Assembly (NCBI GenBank): GCA_020029625.1 | Contig: JAIBJP010000006.1 | Location: 1-28,443, forward strand | Direction: 5' to 3' | Source: Actinomycetota bacterium | GTDB taxonomy: Bacteria; Actinomycetota; Thermoleophilia; Gaiellales; Gaiellaceae | Length of the DNA: 28,443 nucleotides | Shown: piece by piece, positions 7,898-14,116 of the stretch | How positions within the stretch are numbered: position 1 is the stretch's first letter | Layout: each line of letters opens with the position of its first letter | The notes under the pieces: model-generated | The model's database searches: none | The model's input: only the letters and a program-made list of their open reading frames with translations | What the model was told of the DNA's origin: nothing | Made by a program: the position numbers and the translations under genes

Positions 7898-8534
7898 CGC
7901 CGAAGTCGTACACGTCCATTCCCTCCGTGCGCTTCAGGTAGTTGACGATCGCGTACGTGAGCGGCGTCGCCGCCGTCTCCCATCCGACCTTGATCAGCCA
8001 GGTCGTGACGATCGGGTTTGCGAGCGCCGCCCCGGTCCCCGCGAAGGCGATCGTGATGAAGATGGCGGAGTCGAGGCCCTCACCGACGATCGTCGAGCCG
8101 ATGGTTCGAGTCCAGAGGAAGCGGCCGCGGGTCGCGCCCTTCATGAAGGCGAGGATGTAGGCGTTGGCGAGCTCCCCGACGACGTACGCCGCGAGCGAGG
8201 CGACGAACAGGCGCCACGTCGTCCCGAGGATCTGGTCGTAGGCACCCTGGTTCTCCTCCCAGAAATCCGCCGCGGGCAGGTGGATGGCAGCCTGAATCGC
8301 GCCGAGTGCGAGCAGGTTGCACGCGAATCCGAGCCAGATGACCCGGCGGGCCGCTCGAATCCCGTAGACCTCGGTCAGGACGTCCCCGAGCAGGTAGGCG
8401 AGCGGGAAGATGACGAGCCCGGCCGGGAAGACGCGGCCCGAGACCTCGACGAGCTTCACCGCGATGATGTTCGAGACGACGAGGGCCGTGACGAAGAAGG
8501 CGGCCACGACGACGAAGCGCTGCGAATACCTCAT
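7866..8534 (-). CDS. yhhQ: Queuosine precursor transporter, YhhQ/VUT family
   Basis: 222 residues, the size of E. coli YhhQ. About six hydrophobic helices. Family features: FFVTALVVSNIIAVKLV at the start, FPLAYLLGDVLTEVYG near residues 43-58, ELANAYILAFMK, and the STIVGEGLDSAIF region. YhhQ imports 7-cyano/7-aminomethyl-7-deazaguanine for queuosine tRNA modification, so the organism may salvage rather than make preQ0; no tgt or queuosine biosynthesis gene is visible here. The ATG overlaps the stop of the preceding 33-residue ORF (ATGA), so it is the last gene of the proline dehydrogenase transcript. Its 3' end overlaps the opposite gene by 32 bases. Confidence 0.9.
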   Translation of the reverse strand: MRYSQRFVVVAAFFVTALVVSNIIAVKLVEVSGRVFPAGLVIFPLAYLLGDVLTEVYGIRAARRVIWLGFACNLLALGAIQAAIHLPAADFWEENQGAYDQILGTTWRLFVASLAAYVVGELANAYILAFMKGATRGRFLWTRTIGSTIVGEGLDSAIFITIAFAGTGAALANPIVTTWLIKVGWETAATPLTYAIVNYLKRTEGMDVYDFGASATAKRPAR

Positions 8535-8632
8535 CCGCTCCGCTCCAGAGCTTCGTCGATCTCCTCGTCCGTGATCGTTTGCGGTGGCGCCGCACTCACG
8601 AGCCGGCAGCCCTCGGCCTCCGGCCAGATCAC
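8531..8632 (-). CDS. 33-residue ORF bridging proline dehydrogenase and yhhQ; resembles an aminotransferase C-terminus
   Basis: GTG at 8632 overlaps the proline dehydrogenase TGA (GTGA), and its own TGA overlaps the yhhQ ATG (ATGA), so it fits the space exactly. Translation: MIWPEAEGCRLVSAAPPQTI then TDEEIDEALERSG. APPQTITDEEIDEAL is very like the last 30 residues of class III (ornithine/4-aminobutyrate-type) aminotransferases. It is either a degraded remnant of such a gene now used as a translational bridge, or a genuine microprotein. No catalytic part is present. Confidence 0.5.
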   Translation of the reverse strand: MIWPEAEGCRLVSAAPPQTITDEEIDEALERSG

Positions 8633-9537
8633 GGCTTCAGTCTTTTCAGAGTGTCGAGCGCGATGTAGCCGGCGATCTTCGGGTTCTCCTGGAGGCGGCG
8701 GAGGGAGTACTCGTACCACTGGCGTCCGAACGGGACGTAGATCCGGAGACGGTGACCCTCGCGGACCAGCTCGTCGCCGAGCTCGGGGCGGACGCCGAGC
8801 AGCATCTGAAACTCGTACTCCTCCGGCGCCAGCCCGCGTTCGTCGATCAGCGTCAGCGCCTCGCCGATCACCCAGTCGTCGTGCGTCGCCACGGCGACGT
8901 AACCACCGGCGTCGAGGAGTGCCCCCACAGCCTCGACGAAGTTCATGCGAACGGTCTCGAACTCCTGGTAGGCGATCTCGGCCGGCTCGACGTAGATCCC
9001 TTTGCAGACGCGGACGTTGGGCCGCAGATCCGCGAGCTCGGCGATGTCCGTCAGCGTGCGCTTCATGTACCCCTGGAGGACGACCCCGACGTTGTCGAGG
9101 CCCTGGCCGCGCAGCTCGCGGTAGAGCTCGAGCGTCTCGGTGGTGGTCGAGGAGTCCTCCATGTCGATGCGGACGAAGTTGCTCCGCTTGGCGGCCTCGC
9201 GGACCAGCTCGGCGATGTTGTCCCGACAGAATTCGTGATCGAGGTTGAGGCCGAGACCCGTGAGCTTGACGCTGATGTTGGAGTCGAGACCCTCGCGCTC
9301 GATCGTTTCGAAGACATCCTCGTACTCGGCCAGGAGAGCGGTGGCCTCCTCGCGGCTCGTGATCTCCTCGCCAAGCACGTCGATCGTCGCCATCTTTCCC
9401 TCCTCGTTGAGCCCGCTGACAACGCTGCAGGCCTCGACGAGTGTCGAGCCGGCGATGTAGCGGCGGGAGAGCTTCTTGACGACCGGCCGCGGGACGGCCG
9501 GTAGCACCCTGACGATGGCGCGGTCGAGCAGGGTCAC
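8629..9537 (-). CDS. Proline dehydrogenase
   Basis: 302 residues, the monofunctional PRODH type found in Gram-positives. It oxidises proline to pyrroline-5-carboxylate with FAD, passing electrons to the quinone pool. The (beta/alpha)8 barrel motifs visible are VKLTGLGLNLD, FVRIDMEDSSTT, VGVVLQGYMKRT, RVCKGIYVEP, YVAVATHDDWVIG, YEFQMLLGVR and the substrate-binding C-terminal helix RIYVPFGRQWYEYSLRRLQE. GTG at 9537 is preceded by TAGAAT with a 9-nt spacer. No P5C dehydrogenase gene is adjacent. It is first in a transcript with the 33-residue ORF and yhhQ. Confidence 0.95.
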   Translation of the reverse strand: MTLLDRAIVRVLPAVPRPVVKKLSRRYIAGSTLVEACSVVSGLNEEGKMATIDVLGEEITSREEATALLAEYEDVFETIEREGLDSNISVKLTGLGLNLDHEFCRDNIAELVREAAKRSNFVRIDMEDSSTTTETLELYRELRGQGLDNVGVVLQGYMKRTLTDIAELADLRPNVRVCKGIYVEPAEIAYQEFETVRMNFVEAVGALLDAGGYVAVATHDDWVIGEALTLIDERGLAPEEYEFQMLLGVRPELGDELVREGHRLRIYVPFGRQWYEYSLRRLQENPKIAGYIALDTLKRLKP

Positions 9538-9546
9538 GGCGGCGCG

Positions 9547-9552
9547 ATTCTA
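9547..9552 (-). promoter_or_regulatory. -10 box (TAGAAT) of proline dehydrogenase
   Basis: TAGAAT on the minus strand, 9 nt before the GTG at 9537; close to the TATAAT consensus. The remaining 93-base gap up to 9630 holds CG-alternating low-complexity sequence and one copy of a 14-mer repeat. Confidence 0.55.
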
Positions 9553-9617
9553 TTTCGCTACGAACCGCGCGCCACGCGCGCGCCTGTGCGCGCTACGCTC
9601 GAAAGCGGGTGGTGGCT

Positions 9618-9630
9618 CGGGGTGGCCCCG
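9618..9630 (-). terminator. Short GC hairpin right after the 100-aa gene
   Basis: CGGGG/CCCCG with a 3-base loop directly abuts the TGA at 9631-9633 on the minus strand. Five base pairs, all G-C, no T-tract. A possible intrinsic pause or terminator. Confidence 0.3.
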
Positions 9631-9933
9631 TCACGCAGGCGGCAGTTCGCGCATGAAACCTTGCCGTGCCGCGGAGACGAGCGCGACAGCCTCGGGGAAG
9701 AGGACGCGCATCGCGTCCCGCAGCGCGGTGGCCTGCGCGTCGGGCGTGCCTTCCAACTGCATCCGCTTCAGCGCGGCCGCGGTCAGTTCGACGGCCGTGT
9801 TCAGCGTCAGGGTGGCGAACTGCTCCCGCTGAGACTCGTGCACGGCCTCGGCCTGGCGCTCCGCGAACTCGCGCAAACCGCGCATGAGCTCCTCTGGATC
9901 GCCCCCGAAGGGAAAGCCGAATCCGCCTTCCAT
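9631..9933 (-). CDS. Small helical hypothetical protein (100 aa)
   Basis: 100 residues from the ATG at 9933: MEGGFGFPFGGDPEELMRGL, then a long predicted helix rich in Glu/Gln/Arg and a second helical half ending MRVLFPEAVALVSAARQGFM. The Gly/Phe-rich start followed by helices resembles many short actinobacterial proteins of unknown role; no family recognised. The upstream frame extension to 9978 would cross the divergent ferritin promoter and is unlikely. It is transcribed divergently from ferritin, apparently from the same -10 core, which suggests co-regulation with iron storage. Confidence 0.7.
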   Translation of the reverse strand: MEGGFGFPFGGDPEELMRGLREFAERQAEAVHESQREQFATLTLNTAVELTAAALKRMQLEGTPDAQATALRDAMRVLFPEAVALVSAARQGFMRELPPA

Positions 9934-9940
9934 GGGCAAG

Positions 9941-9947
9941 TACTGTA
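9941..9947. promoter_or_regulatory. Bidirectional -10 element (TACTGTA) shared by ferritin and the 100-aa gene
   Basis: TACTGT (9941-9946, plus) lies 6 nt before the ferritin GTG at 9953, and TACAGT (9947-9942, minus) lies 8 nt before the ATG at 9933. The two hexamers overlap by five bases. The predicted starts are about 20 bases apart, the geometry known for divergent transcription from symmetric -10 elements. Both messages would be leaderless. Confidence 0.55.
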
Positions 9948-9952
9948 CCGAC

Positions 9953-10480
9953 GTGCCCCGGTTCTCCGACGCCGTCAACGAACAGGTCGCTTATGAGTTC
10001 GGCGCATCCCAGCAATACGTCGCCATCGCTGTCTGGTACGACGCCGAGACGCTCCCGCTGCTGGCGGCTCACTTCTATCGCCAAGCCCTGGAGGAGCGGA
10101 ATCACGCGCTGATGCTCGTGCAGTACCTGCTGGACGCCGGCGAGAAGGTCGTGATCCCTGCGGTCTCGCAGCCTCAGAACGAGTTCGCCGACCCCGTCGC
10201 GCCCGTTCGCCTCGCACTCGAGCAGGAGCGAACTGTCACGGAGCAGATCACGCGCCTCGCGGCCCTCGCCCGCGAGGAGAACGAGCTCGTCGGCGAGGAG
10301 TTCCTCAACTGGTTTCTCAAGGAGCAGCGCGAGGAGGTGGCGAGCATGTCGGCCCTCCTCTCGGTCGTCGAGCGCGCGGCCGACAGCATCCTGCTTGCAG
10401 AGGAGTACCTGGCACGGCAGCAGATCGGCGACGCAGGCGCCGATCCCACCGCGCCTCCTGCTGCCGGCGGCGCCCTCTAG
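9953..10480 (+). CDS. Ferritin
   Basis: 175 residues from GTG at 9953 (MPRFSDAVNEQVAYEFGASQQYVAIAVWYD). It forms the 24-mer iron-storage shell with ferroxidase activity in the cytoplasm. Four-helix bundle with dinuclear-site residues: Glu in YEFGASQQY, ExxH in ALEERNHALML, Glu in EQERTVTEQ, and Gln in FLKEQREEV. The last is preceded by the family helix EEFLNWFLKEQ. An ATG at 9932 would add MGKYCTD but would lie upstream of the likely -10 box, so the GTG is preferred. The C-terminus (DPTAPPAAGGAL) is short and probably disordered. The GNAT gene abuts its stop. Confidence 0.92.
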   Translation: MPRFSDAVNEQVAYEFGASQQYVAIAVWYDAETLPLLAAHFYRQALEERNHALMLVQYLLDAGEKVVIPAVSQPQNEFADPVAPVRLALEQERTVTEQITRLAALAREENELVGEEFLNWFLKEQREEVASMSALLSVVERAADSILLAEEYLARQQIGDAGADPTAPPAAGGAL

Positions 10481-10933
10481 GTGCTCCGCATCGAGCTTCC
10501 CGACGAGCTCTCGGACGAGCTCGTGGACGCTTTCCGTCGCCTCCTTCCCCAGCTCTCGCGGTCAGCGCCGATCCCGGACGCGGAGGCGCTGAAGGAGATT
10601 GTTTCCTCGCCGGCTACGACGGTTCTAGCGGCGCGCGACGAGGGTGAGATCATCGGTCTCCTGACCCTCGCCGTGTTCCGGGCTCCCAGCGGGCTTCGCG
10701 CGTGGATCGAAGACGTCGTCGTCGATGAGACGGCGCGCGGGCGCGGCACCGGCGAGGCTCTGACACGCGAGGCTGTCCGCCTCGCGGGCGAACGCGGTGC
10801 CCGCACTGTCGACCTGACCTCGCGCCCGAGCCGGGAGGCTGCCAACCGCATGTACGAGAAGGTCGGCTTCAGGAAACGCGAGACAAACGTGTACCGCTAC
10901 GAGCTCGAATCGCTCGCGAGCGGAAGCTTGTAG
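10481..10933 (+). CDS. GNAT-family N-acetyltransferase
   Basis: 150 residues, start GTG immediately after the ferritin TAG. The acetyl-CoA-binding motif A is ARGRGTGEALTREAV (R-x-x-G-x-G/A), preceded by strand AWIEDVVVDE and followed by TVDLTSRPSREAANRMYEKVGF, typical for GNATs. It transfers acetyl from acetyl-CoA to an unknown amine. Adjacency to ferritin indicates cotranscription; a role in iron metabolism is not shown. Its final 37 bases overlap the convergent gene. Confidence 0.85.
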   Translation: MLRIELPDELSDELVDAFRRLLPQLSRSAPIPDAEALKEIVSSPATTVLAARDEGEIIGLLTLAVFRAPSGLRAWIEDVVVDETARGRGTGEALTREAVRLAGERGARTVDLTSRPSREAANRMYEKVGFRKRETNVYRYELESLASGSL

Positions 10934-11460
10934 GAACGCTCGACCTGGGCCGCGAGCTCCTCGGCCGCGGCGAGGCCGCTCTTCATCGCCTCCGCGAACG
11001 GGGAACCGCCCGAGGCTCCGAGCGCGCGTTCCAGCTCCGCCGCGGCTCGGCCGATCGTGTCCAGGTAGTCGGTCGACGCCACCCGGGGCGGTGCGAGAAT
11101 CGTCTCCTGGAGCTGGGCCGCCGCCAGCTCGGCCTCCTCAATCCCCTCCGGAGCCTCTTCCAGCCGCAGCTCGAGCAGACGGGCGCGCAGGTCGCCGACG
11201 TCGCCCCCGCCCGCGCTCTCCTCTGCGAGCTCACACATGGCTGCGATCGAGACGGCGTCGCGAATGAGCCCTCGATCGGCAACCGGCGTTCCCTTGCGAT
11301 CCAGGGCCAGCCACGTCGACTCGGCGCCCCGCCGAAAGGCGCAGAGATAGATCCGGAGGCCGGCCGGCTCGACCGGCACCACCCCCACGACGTCCTCCCC
11401 AGCCCCGGCGTGCGCCCGAGCGGCCGCGAGCGCTTCGCCGATCTCCTCCTCGAGCTCCAT
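10897..11460 (-). CDS. Hypothetical protein, mixed alpha/beta (187 aa)
   Basis: 187 residues from the ATG at 11460; TATTGT lies 8 nt upstream. The first 60 residues (GEDVVGVVPVEPAGLRIYLC, RRGAESTWLALDRKGTPV) look like a small beta-sheet domain; the remainder is helical, Ala/Glu-rich, with DYLDTIGRAAAELERALG. No signal peptide or membrane helix. I do not recognise a family. It is divergent from the methyltransferase at 11480 and convergent with the GNAT, overlapping it by 37 bases. Confidence 0.7.
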   Translation of the reverse strand: MELEEEIGEALAAARAHAGAGEDVVGVVPVEPAGLRIYLCAFRRGAESTWLALDRKGTPVADRGLIRDAVSIAAMCELAEESAGGGDVGDLRARLLELRLEEAPEGIEEAELAAAQLQETILAPPRVASTDYLDTIGRAAAELERALGASGGSPFAEAMKSGLAAAEELAAQVERSYKLPLASDSSS

Positions 11461-11468
11461 CGAAGGCA

Positions 11469-11478
11469 ACAATAGTCT
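11469..11478. promoter_or_regulatory. Divergent promoter core ACAATAGTCT
   Basis: On the minus strand TATTGT (11474-11469) sits 8 nt before the ATG at 11460. The plus-strand TAGTCT (11473-11478) is too close to the GTG at 11480 to give a message containing that codon, so the plus gene may use an imperfect AACAAT at 11468-11473. The minus promoter is the better supported half. Confidence 0.4.
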
Positions 11479-11479
11479 C

Positions 11480-12190
11480 GTGAGCGAGCTCTTCACGGAG
11501 CGAAACCGCACGGCCCAGGCGCTCTTCGCACCCCTGGCGACGACATACGACCGCTACGCCCGCCTCCTCTCTTTCGGGCAGGACCCCCGCTGGCGGTCGT
11601 TCCTCGTTTCGCGACTCGAGGCGGGTCGGGCCGACTCCGTGCTCGACGTGGCGTGCGGGACCGGCGCGGTCTCGCTCGAGCTCGCCCGCCGCTACGACTG
11701 CCGCGTCACCGGCGTCGACCAGAGCCCGGAGATGCTCGACAGCGCCCGCCGCCGCGTCGGCAATCGGGTCGAGCTGGTCGAAGCGCGCGCCGAGGCGCTG
11801 CCCTTCGAGGACGCGACCTACGACGGTCTCACCTTCACGTACCTGCTTCGCTACGTGGACGACCCCGCGGCGACGATGCGCGAGCTGACGCGGGTCGTTC
11901 GCCCTGGCGCGCGGGTCGCGATGCTCGAGTTCTTCGTCCCAGGAAACCCGGTTGCCCGCGCCTCCTGGGAGGTCTATGTCAGAGCCGGACTGCCGGTTCT
12001 CGGCAGGCTGATCTCTCCGGGGTGGCGGGAGGTCGGGACATTTCTCGGGCCGAGCATCCGCGATTTCTGGCAGCGCTGGCCTCTCGAACGCCTGCTCGAA
12101 GCCTGGCGTGACTCCGGAATCGAGAATGTGCGCGCTCGCCCCCTCAGCCTCGGGGGTGGCATCGTGGTCTGGGGCCGGCGTGCGGGCTGA
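11480..12190 (+). CDS. Class I SAM-dependent methyltransferase, UbiE/MenG-like
   Basis: 236 residues from GTG at 11480. Motif I VLDVACGTGAVSLELARR, motif II VTGVDQSPEML, post-motif region VEARAEALPFEDATYDGLTFTYLLRYVDD and motif III region VVRPGARVAMLEFFVP match UbiE/MenG-type C-methyltransferases, which methylate demethylmenaquinone or demethylubiquinone. The N-terminus (FAPLATTYDRYARLLSFGQDPRWR) also fits UbiE. The C-terminal half (LGRLISPGWREVGTFLGPSIRDFWQRWP) agrees with family members. The next gene is a UbiA-like membrane protein with an 11-base overlap, which supports a prenyl-quinone or related lipid substrate, but menaquinone itself is not proven. Confidence 0.75.
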   Translation: MSELFTERNRTAQALFAPLATTYDRYARLLSFGQDPRWRSFLVSRLEAGRADSVLDVACGTGAVSLELARRYDCRVTGVDQSPEMLDSARRRVGNRVELVEARAEALPFEDATYDGLTFTYLLRYVDDPAATMRELTRVVRPGARVAMLEFFVPGNPVARASWEVYVRAGLPVLGRLISPGWREVGTFLGPSIRDFWQRWPLERLLEAWRDSGIENVRARPLSLGGGIVVWGRRAG

Positions 12191-12911
12191 GCTAACCCGC
12201 CCCGCCTTCTATGCCCTGCGCTCGGGCGGTTGGAGGGACTACGTGACGCTCCTCCACGTCCCCTACACGGCGTGGCACCTGAGCTACGTGGCGATCGGGG
12301 CGGCGCTGAGCCCCGAGTTCGCGCTCTCGCGTCTCTGGCCGGCCCTCGTGGCCTTCGGCCTCGCGGTCGGCATCGGCGCCCACGCCCTCGACGAGCTCAA
12401 CGGCCGCCCGCTCAGGACACAGATACCGGCGCGCCTCCTCGTGGCCCTGGCTGTCGTCTCGATCGGCGGCGCCGTGGTCATCGGCATCGTCGGCGCGGTG
12501 ACGGTCAATCCCTGGTTGGGCGCGTTCGTCGCGGCGGGGGCGTTCATCGTCGCCGCCTACAACTTGGAGTGGTTCGGCGGTCGCTTCCACGGAGACCTGT
12601 GGTTCGCGATCGACTGGGGCGCCTTTCCCCTCCTGACGGCCTACTTCGCCACGGCGGAGAAGGTCGATGCCACGGCCATCGCGGGCGCCGTGTTCGCGTG
12701 CGCCGCGAGCCTGGCCCAGCGTCGCCTCTCGACGCCGGTCCGCGACCTGCGCCGCCGGGTGACGAAGGTGAGCGGCACCGTCGAACGCCGTGACGGCAGC
12801 GTGCAGCCGCTCGAGGCCGCTGACCTCGTGACTCCGGCGGAGGCGGCCCTCGGCGCGCTCACCGTGGCCATCGTTGCCTTGGCCGTAGCCATCGTCATCA
12901 TGCGGTTGTGA
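12180..12911 (+). CDS. Polytopic membrane protein, divergent UbiA-like
   Basis: 243 residues from GTG at 12180, which overlaps the methyltransferase by 11 bases. Six to eight hydrophobic helices. Segments recall the UbiA prenyltransferase superfamily: WRDYVTLLHVPYTAWHLSY at the start, ALDELNGRPLRTQIPARL where UbiA has NDxxDxxxDRxxxR-P, and AYNLEWFGGRFHGDLWFAIDWGAFPLL in the second half. The canonical first Asp-rich motif is reduced (only one Asp), so activity is doubtful or the substrate differs. Context (UbiE-like partner upstream) fits lipid/quinone modification. It could also be an unrelated membrane protein. The next gene begins with a GTGA overlap. Confidence 0.55.
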   Translation: MRAELTRPAFYALRSGGWRDYVTLLHVPYTAWHLSYVAIGAALSPEFALSRLWPALVAFGLAVGIGAHALDELNGRPLRTQIPARLLVALAVVSIGGAVVIGIVGAVTVNPWLGAFVAAGAFIVAAYNLEWFGGRFHGDLWFAIDWGAFPLLTAYFATAEKVDATAIAGAVFACAASLAQRRLSTPVRDLRRRVTKVSGTVERRDGSVQPLEAADLVTPAEAALGALTVAIVALAVAIVIMRL

Positions 12912-14107
12912 TCATCCTTCCGCTCCTCGCGGAGGAGCCGCCCGCGCTCGTCCGGCCCGTCATCACCGCGCCGCGCCCTCGCGAGACCTCTTTCGGCGTT
13001 GTCGCCGGCCGCGTGGGCTCCGGGACCGCCCGGCTGGTCATTCAGGTGAACGGCGTCACGCAGGCCGACGTCCCGCTGACGATCGGCTTTCGCACCGATG
13101 CCCCGGCCGCTCCCTTCCGCATCCGCGTTGCGCTGCCGCCACGCGATTCGACAATCAAGGTGATCGCCTACGACAGCGCGGGAAACAGCGCGGCGAGGAC
13201 GGTCGGCCCGGTGTTCGGCCTACCGAGGGCCGGCACGCCGGTGCCGCTGCAGAGCGCTGAAGACCCGGTCCTCGCCCGCCGCATCCGAGAGCTCGTGCAG
13301 AGCTACCCAGGCCCGGCATCTGTCTTCGTCCAGGACCTGCGGTCCGGTCGGGGGGCCGCCTGGAACGCCCGCGCCCGCCACCAGGCGGCCTCCACGCTCA
13401 AGCTCGGCATCGCGGTCGAAGTGCTCCGCGTCCTGCGGGCGAAGCCGAAGCCGCGGACGCGCCTGGCGAACCTCTTTCACAACATGCTCGTCTACTCGAG
13501 CAACAGGGCTGCCAACGAGCTCGAGGTCTGGCTCGGCGGTTCCACGTATGCGGGCGCCGCCCGCGTCACCGCCACCCTGCGGGCCCTCCACCTCGACGAC
13601 TCCAACATGTACGGGGGGTACATCCTTGGCACCGGGTCGACGCGGCCGATTCCGCTCCGGGTGGAGAGCCAGCCACCGTACTTCACGTTCGGGAAGTACA
13701 CGACCGCCTGGGACCTCGCTCGGCTGCACCGCTTCTTCCACCGCGCCACCGTGGGCCGCGGTCCGCTGCTCGACCTGCCCGGGCACTTCACCGCCTCGGA
13801 CGCACGCTACCTCCTCTACACGCTCGCGCACGCGCGCGACCCCGGGAAGCTCGACCGCTACATCGGGGCGCAGCCGGGAGTCTCCGTCCTGCACAAGGCC
13901 GGCTGGATCATCCATGCGCGGCACGACAGCGGGCTCGTCTTCTGGCCAGGCGGGGCCTTCGTCGTCACGGTCATGACCTGGAATTGGAACGAGGCCGGCT
14001 CCTCATCCGACATCCTGGCCGGACGCGTCGCCGAAGCCGCCCTGAGGCGGTTCTCAGGCGTCTCCGCTCGACCGGCGGTTCCTCACCGCCAGCTCCTACG
14101 GTCGTAG
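12908..14107 (+). CDS. Serine hydrolase, class A beta-lactamase-like, with N-terminal beta domain
   Basis: 399 residues from GTG at 12908 (GTGA overlap). Residues 20-105 form a beta-rich, Ig-like region (VVAGRVGSGTARLVIQVNG, STIKVIAYDSAGNSA). Residues about 120-385 carry the penicillin-binding fold motifs: S162-T-L-K165 (SxxK), S197-S-N199 (SxN) and H329-K-A-G332 (KTG-like, with Ala for Thr). These suggest an acyl-serine enzyme on peptidoglycan or a beta-lactam-like ester. A proper signal peptide is not obvious (only MIILPLLA), odd for an enzyme of this type; export may use an alternative start or route. The stop TAG is also the beginning of the next gene's TAGGAT box. Confidence 0.75.
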   Translation: MIILPLLAEEPPALVRPVITAPRPRETSFGVVAGRVGSGTARLVIQVNGVTQADVPLTIGFRTDAPAAPFRIRVALPPRDSTIKVIAYDSAGNSAARTVGPVFGLPRAGTPVPLQSAEDPVLARRIRELVQSYPGPASVFVQDLRSGRGAAWNARARHQAASTLKLGIAVEVLRVLRAKPKPRTRLANLFHNMLVYSSNRAANELEVWLGGSTYAGAARVTATLRALHLDDSNMYGGYILGTGSTRPIPLRVESQPPYFTFGKYTTAWDLARLHRFFHRATVGRGPLLDLPGHFTASDARYLLYTLAHARDPGKLDRYIGAQPGVSVLHKAGWIIHARHDSGLVFWPGGAFVVTVMTWNWNEAGSSSDILAGRVAEAALRRFSGVSARPAVPHRQLLRS

Positions 14108-14110
14108 GAT
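14105..14110 (+). promoter_or_regulatory. -10 box (TAGGAT) of the coiled-coil gene, containing the upstream stop codon
   Basis: TAGGAT 6 nt before the GTG at 14117. Its first three bases are the stop codon of the beta-lactamase-like gene. Confidence 0.55.
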
Positions 14111-14116
14111 TAGCCG

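Noticed and set aside
7898..9504. Long plus-strand open frames opposite yhhQ and proline dehydrogenase
   Set aside because: Composition typical of antisense shadows; both minus-strand genes have clear family motifs and promoters.
9541..9617. Possible CRISPR or REP array in CG-alternating sequence
   Set aside because: Only short low-complexity alternation and one copy of a 14-mer; no regular repeat-spacer pattern.
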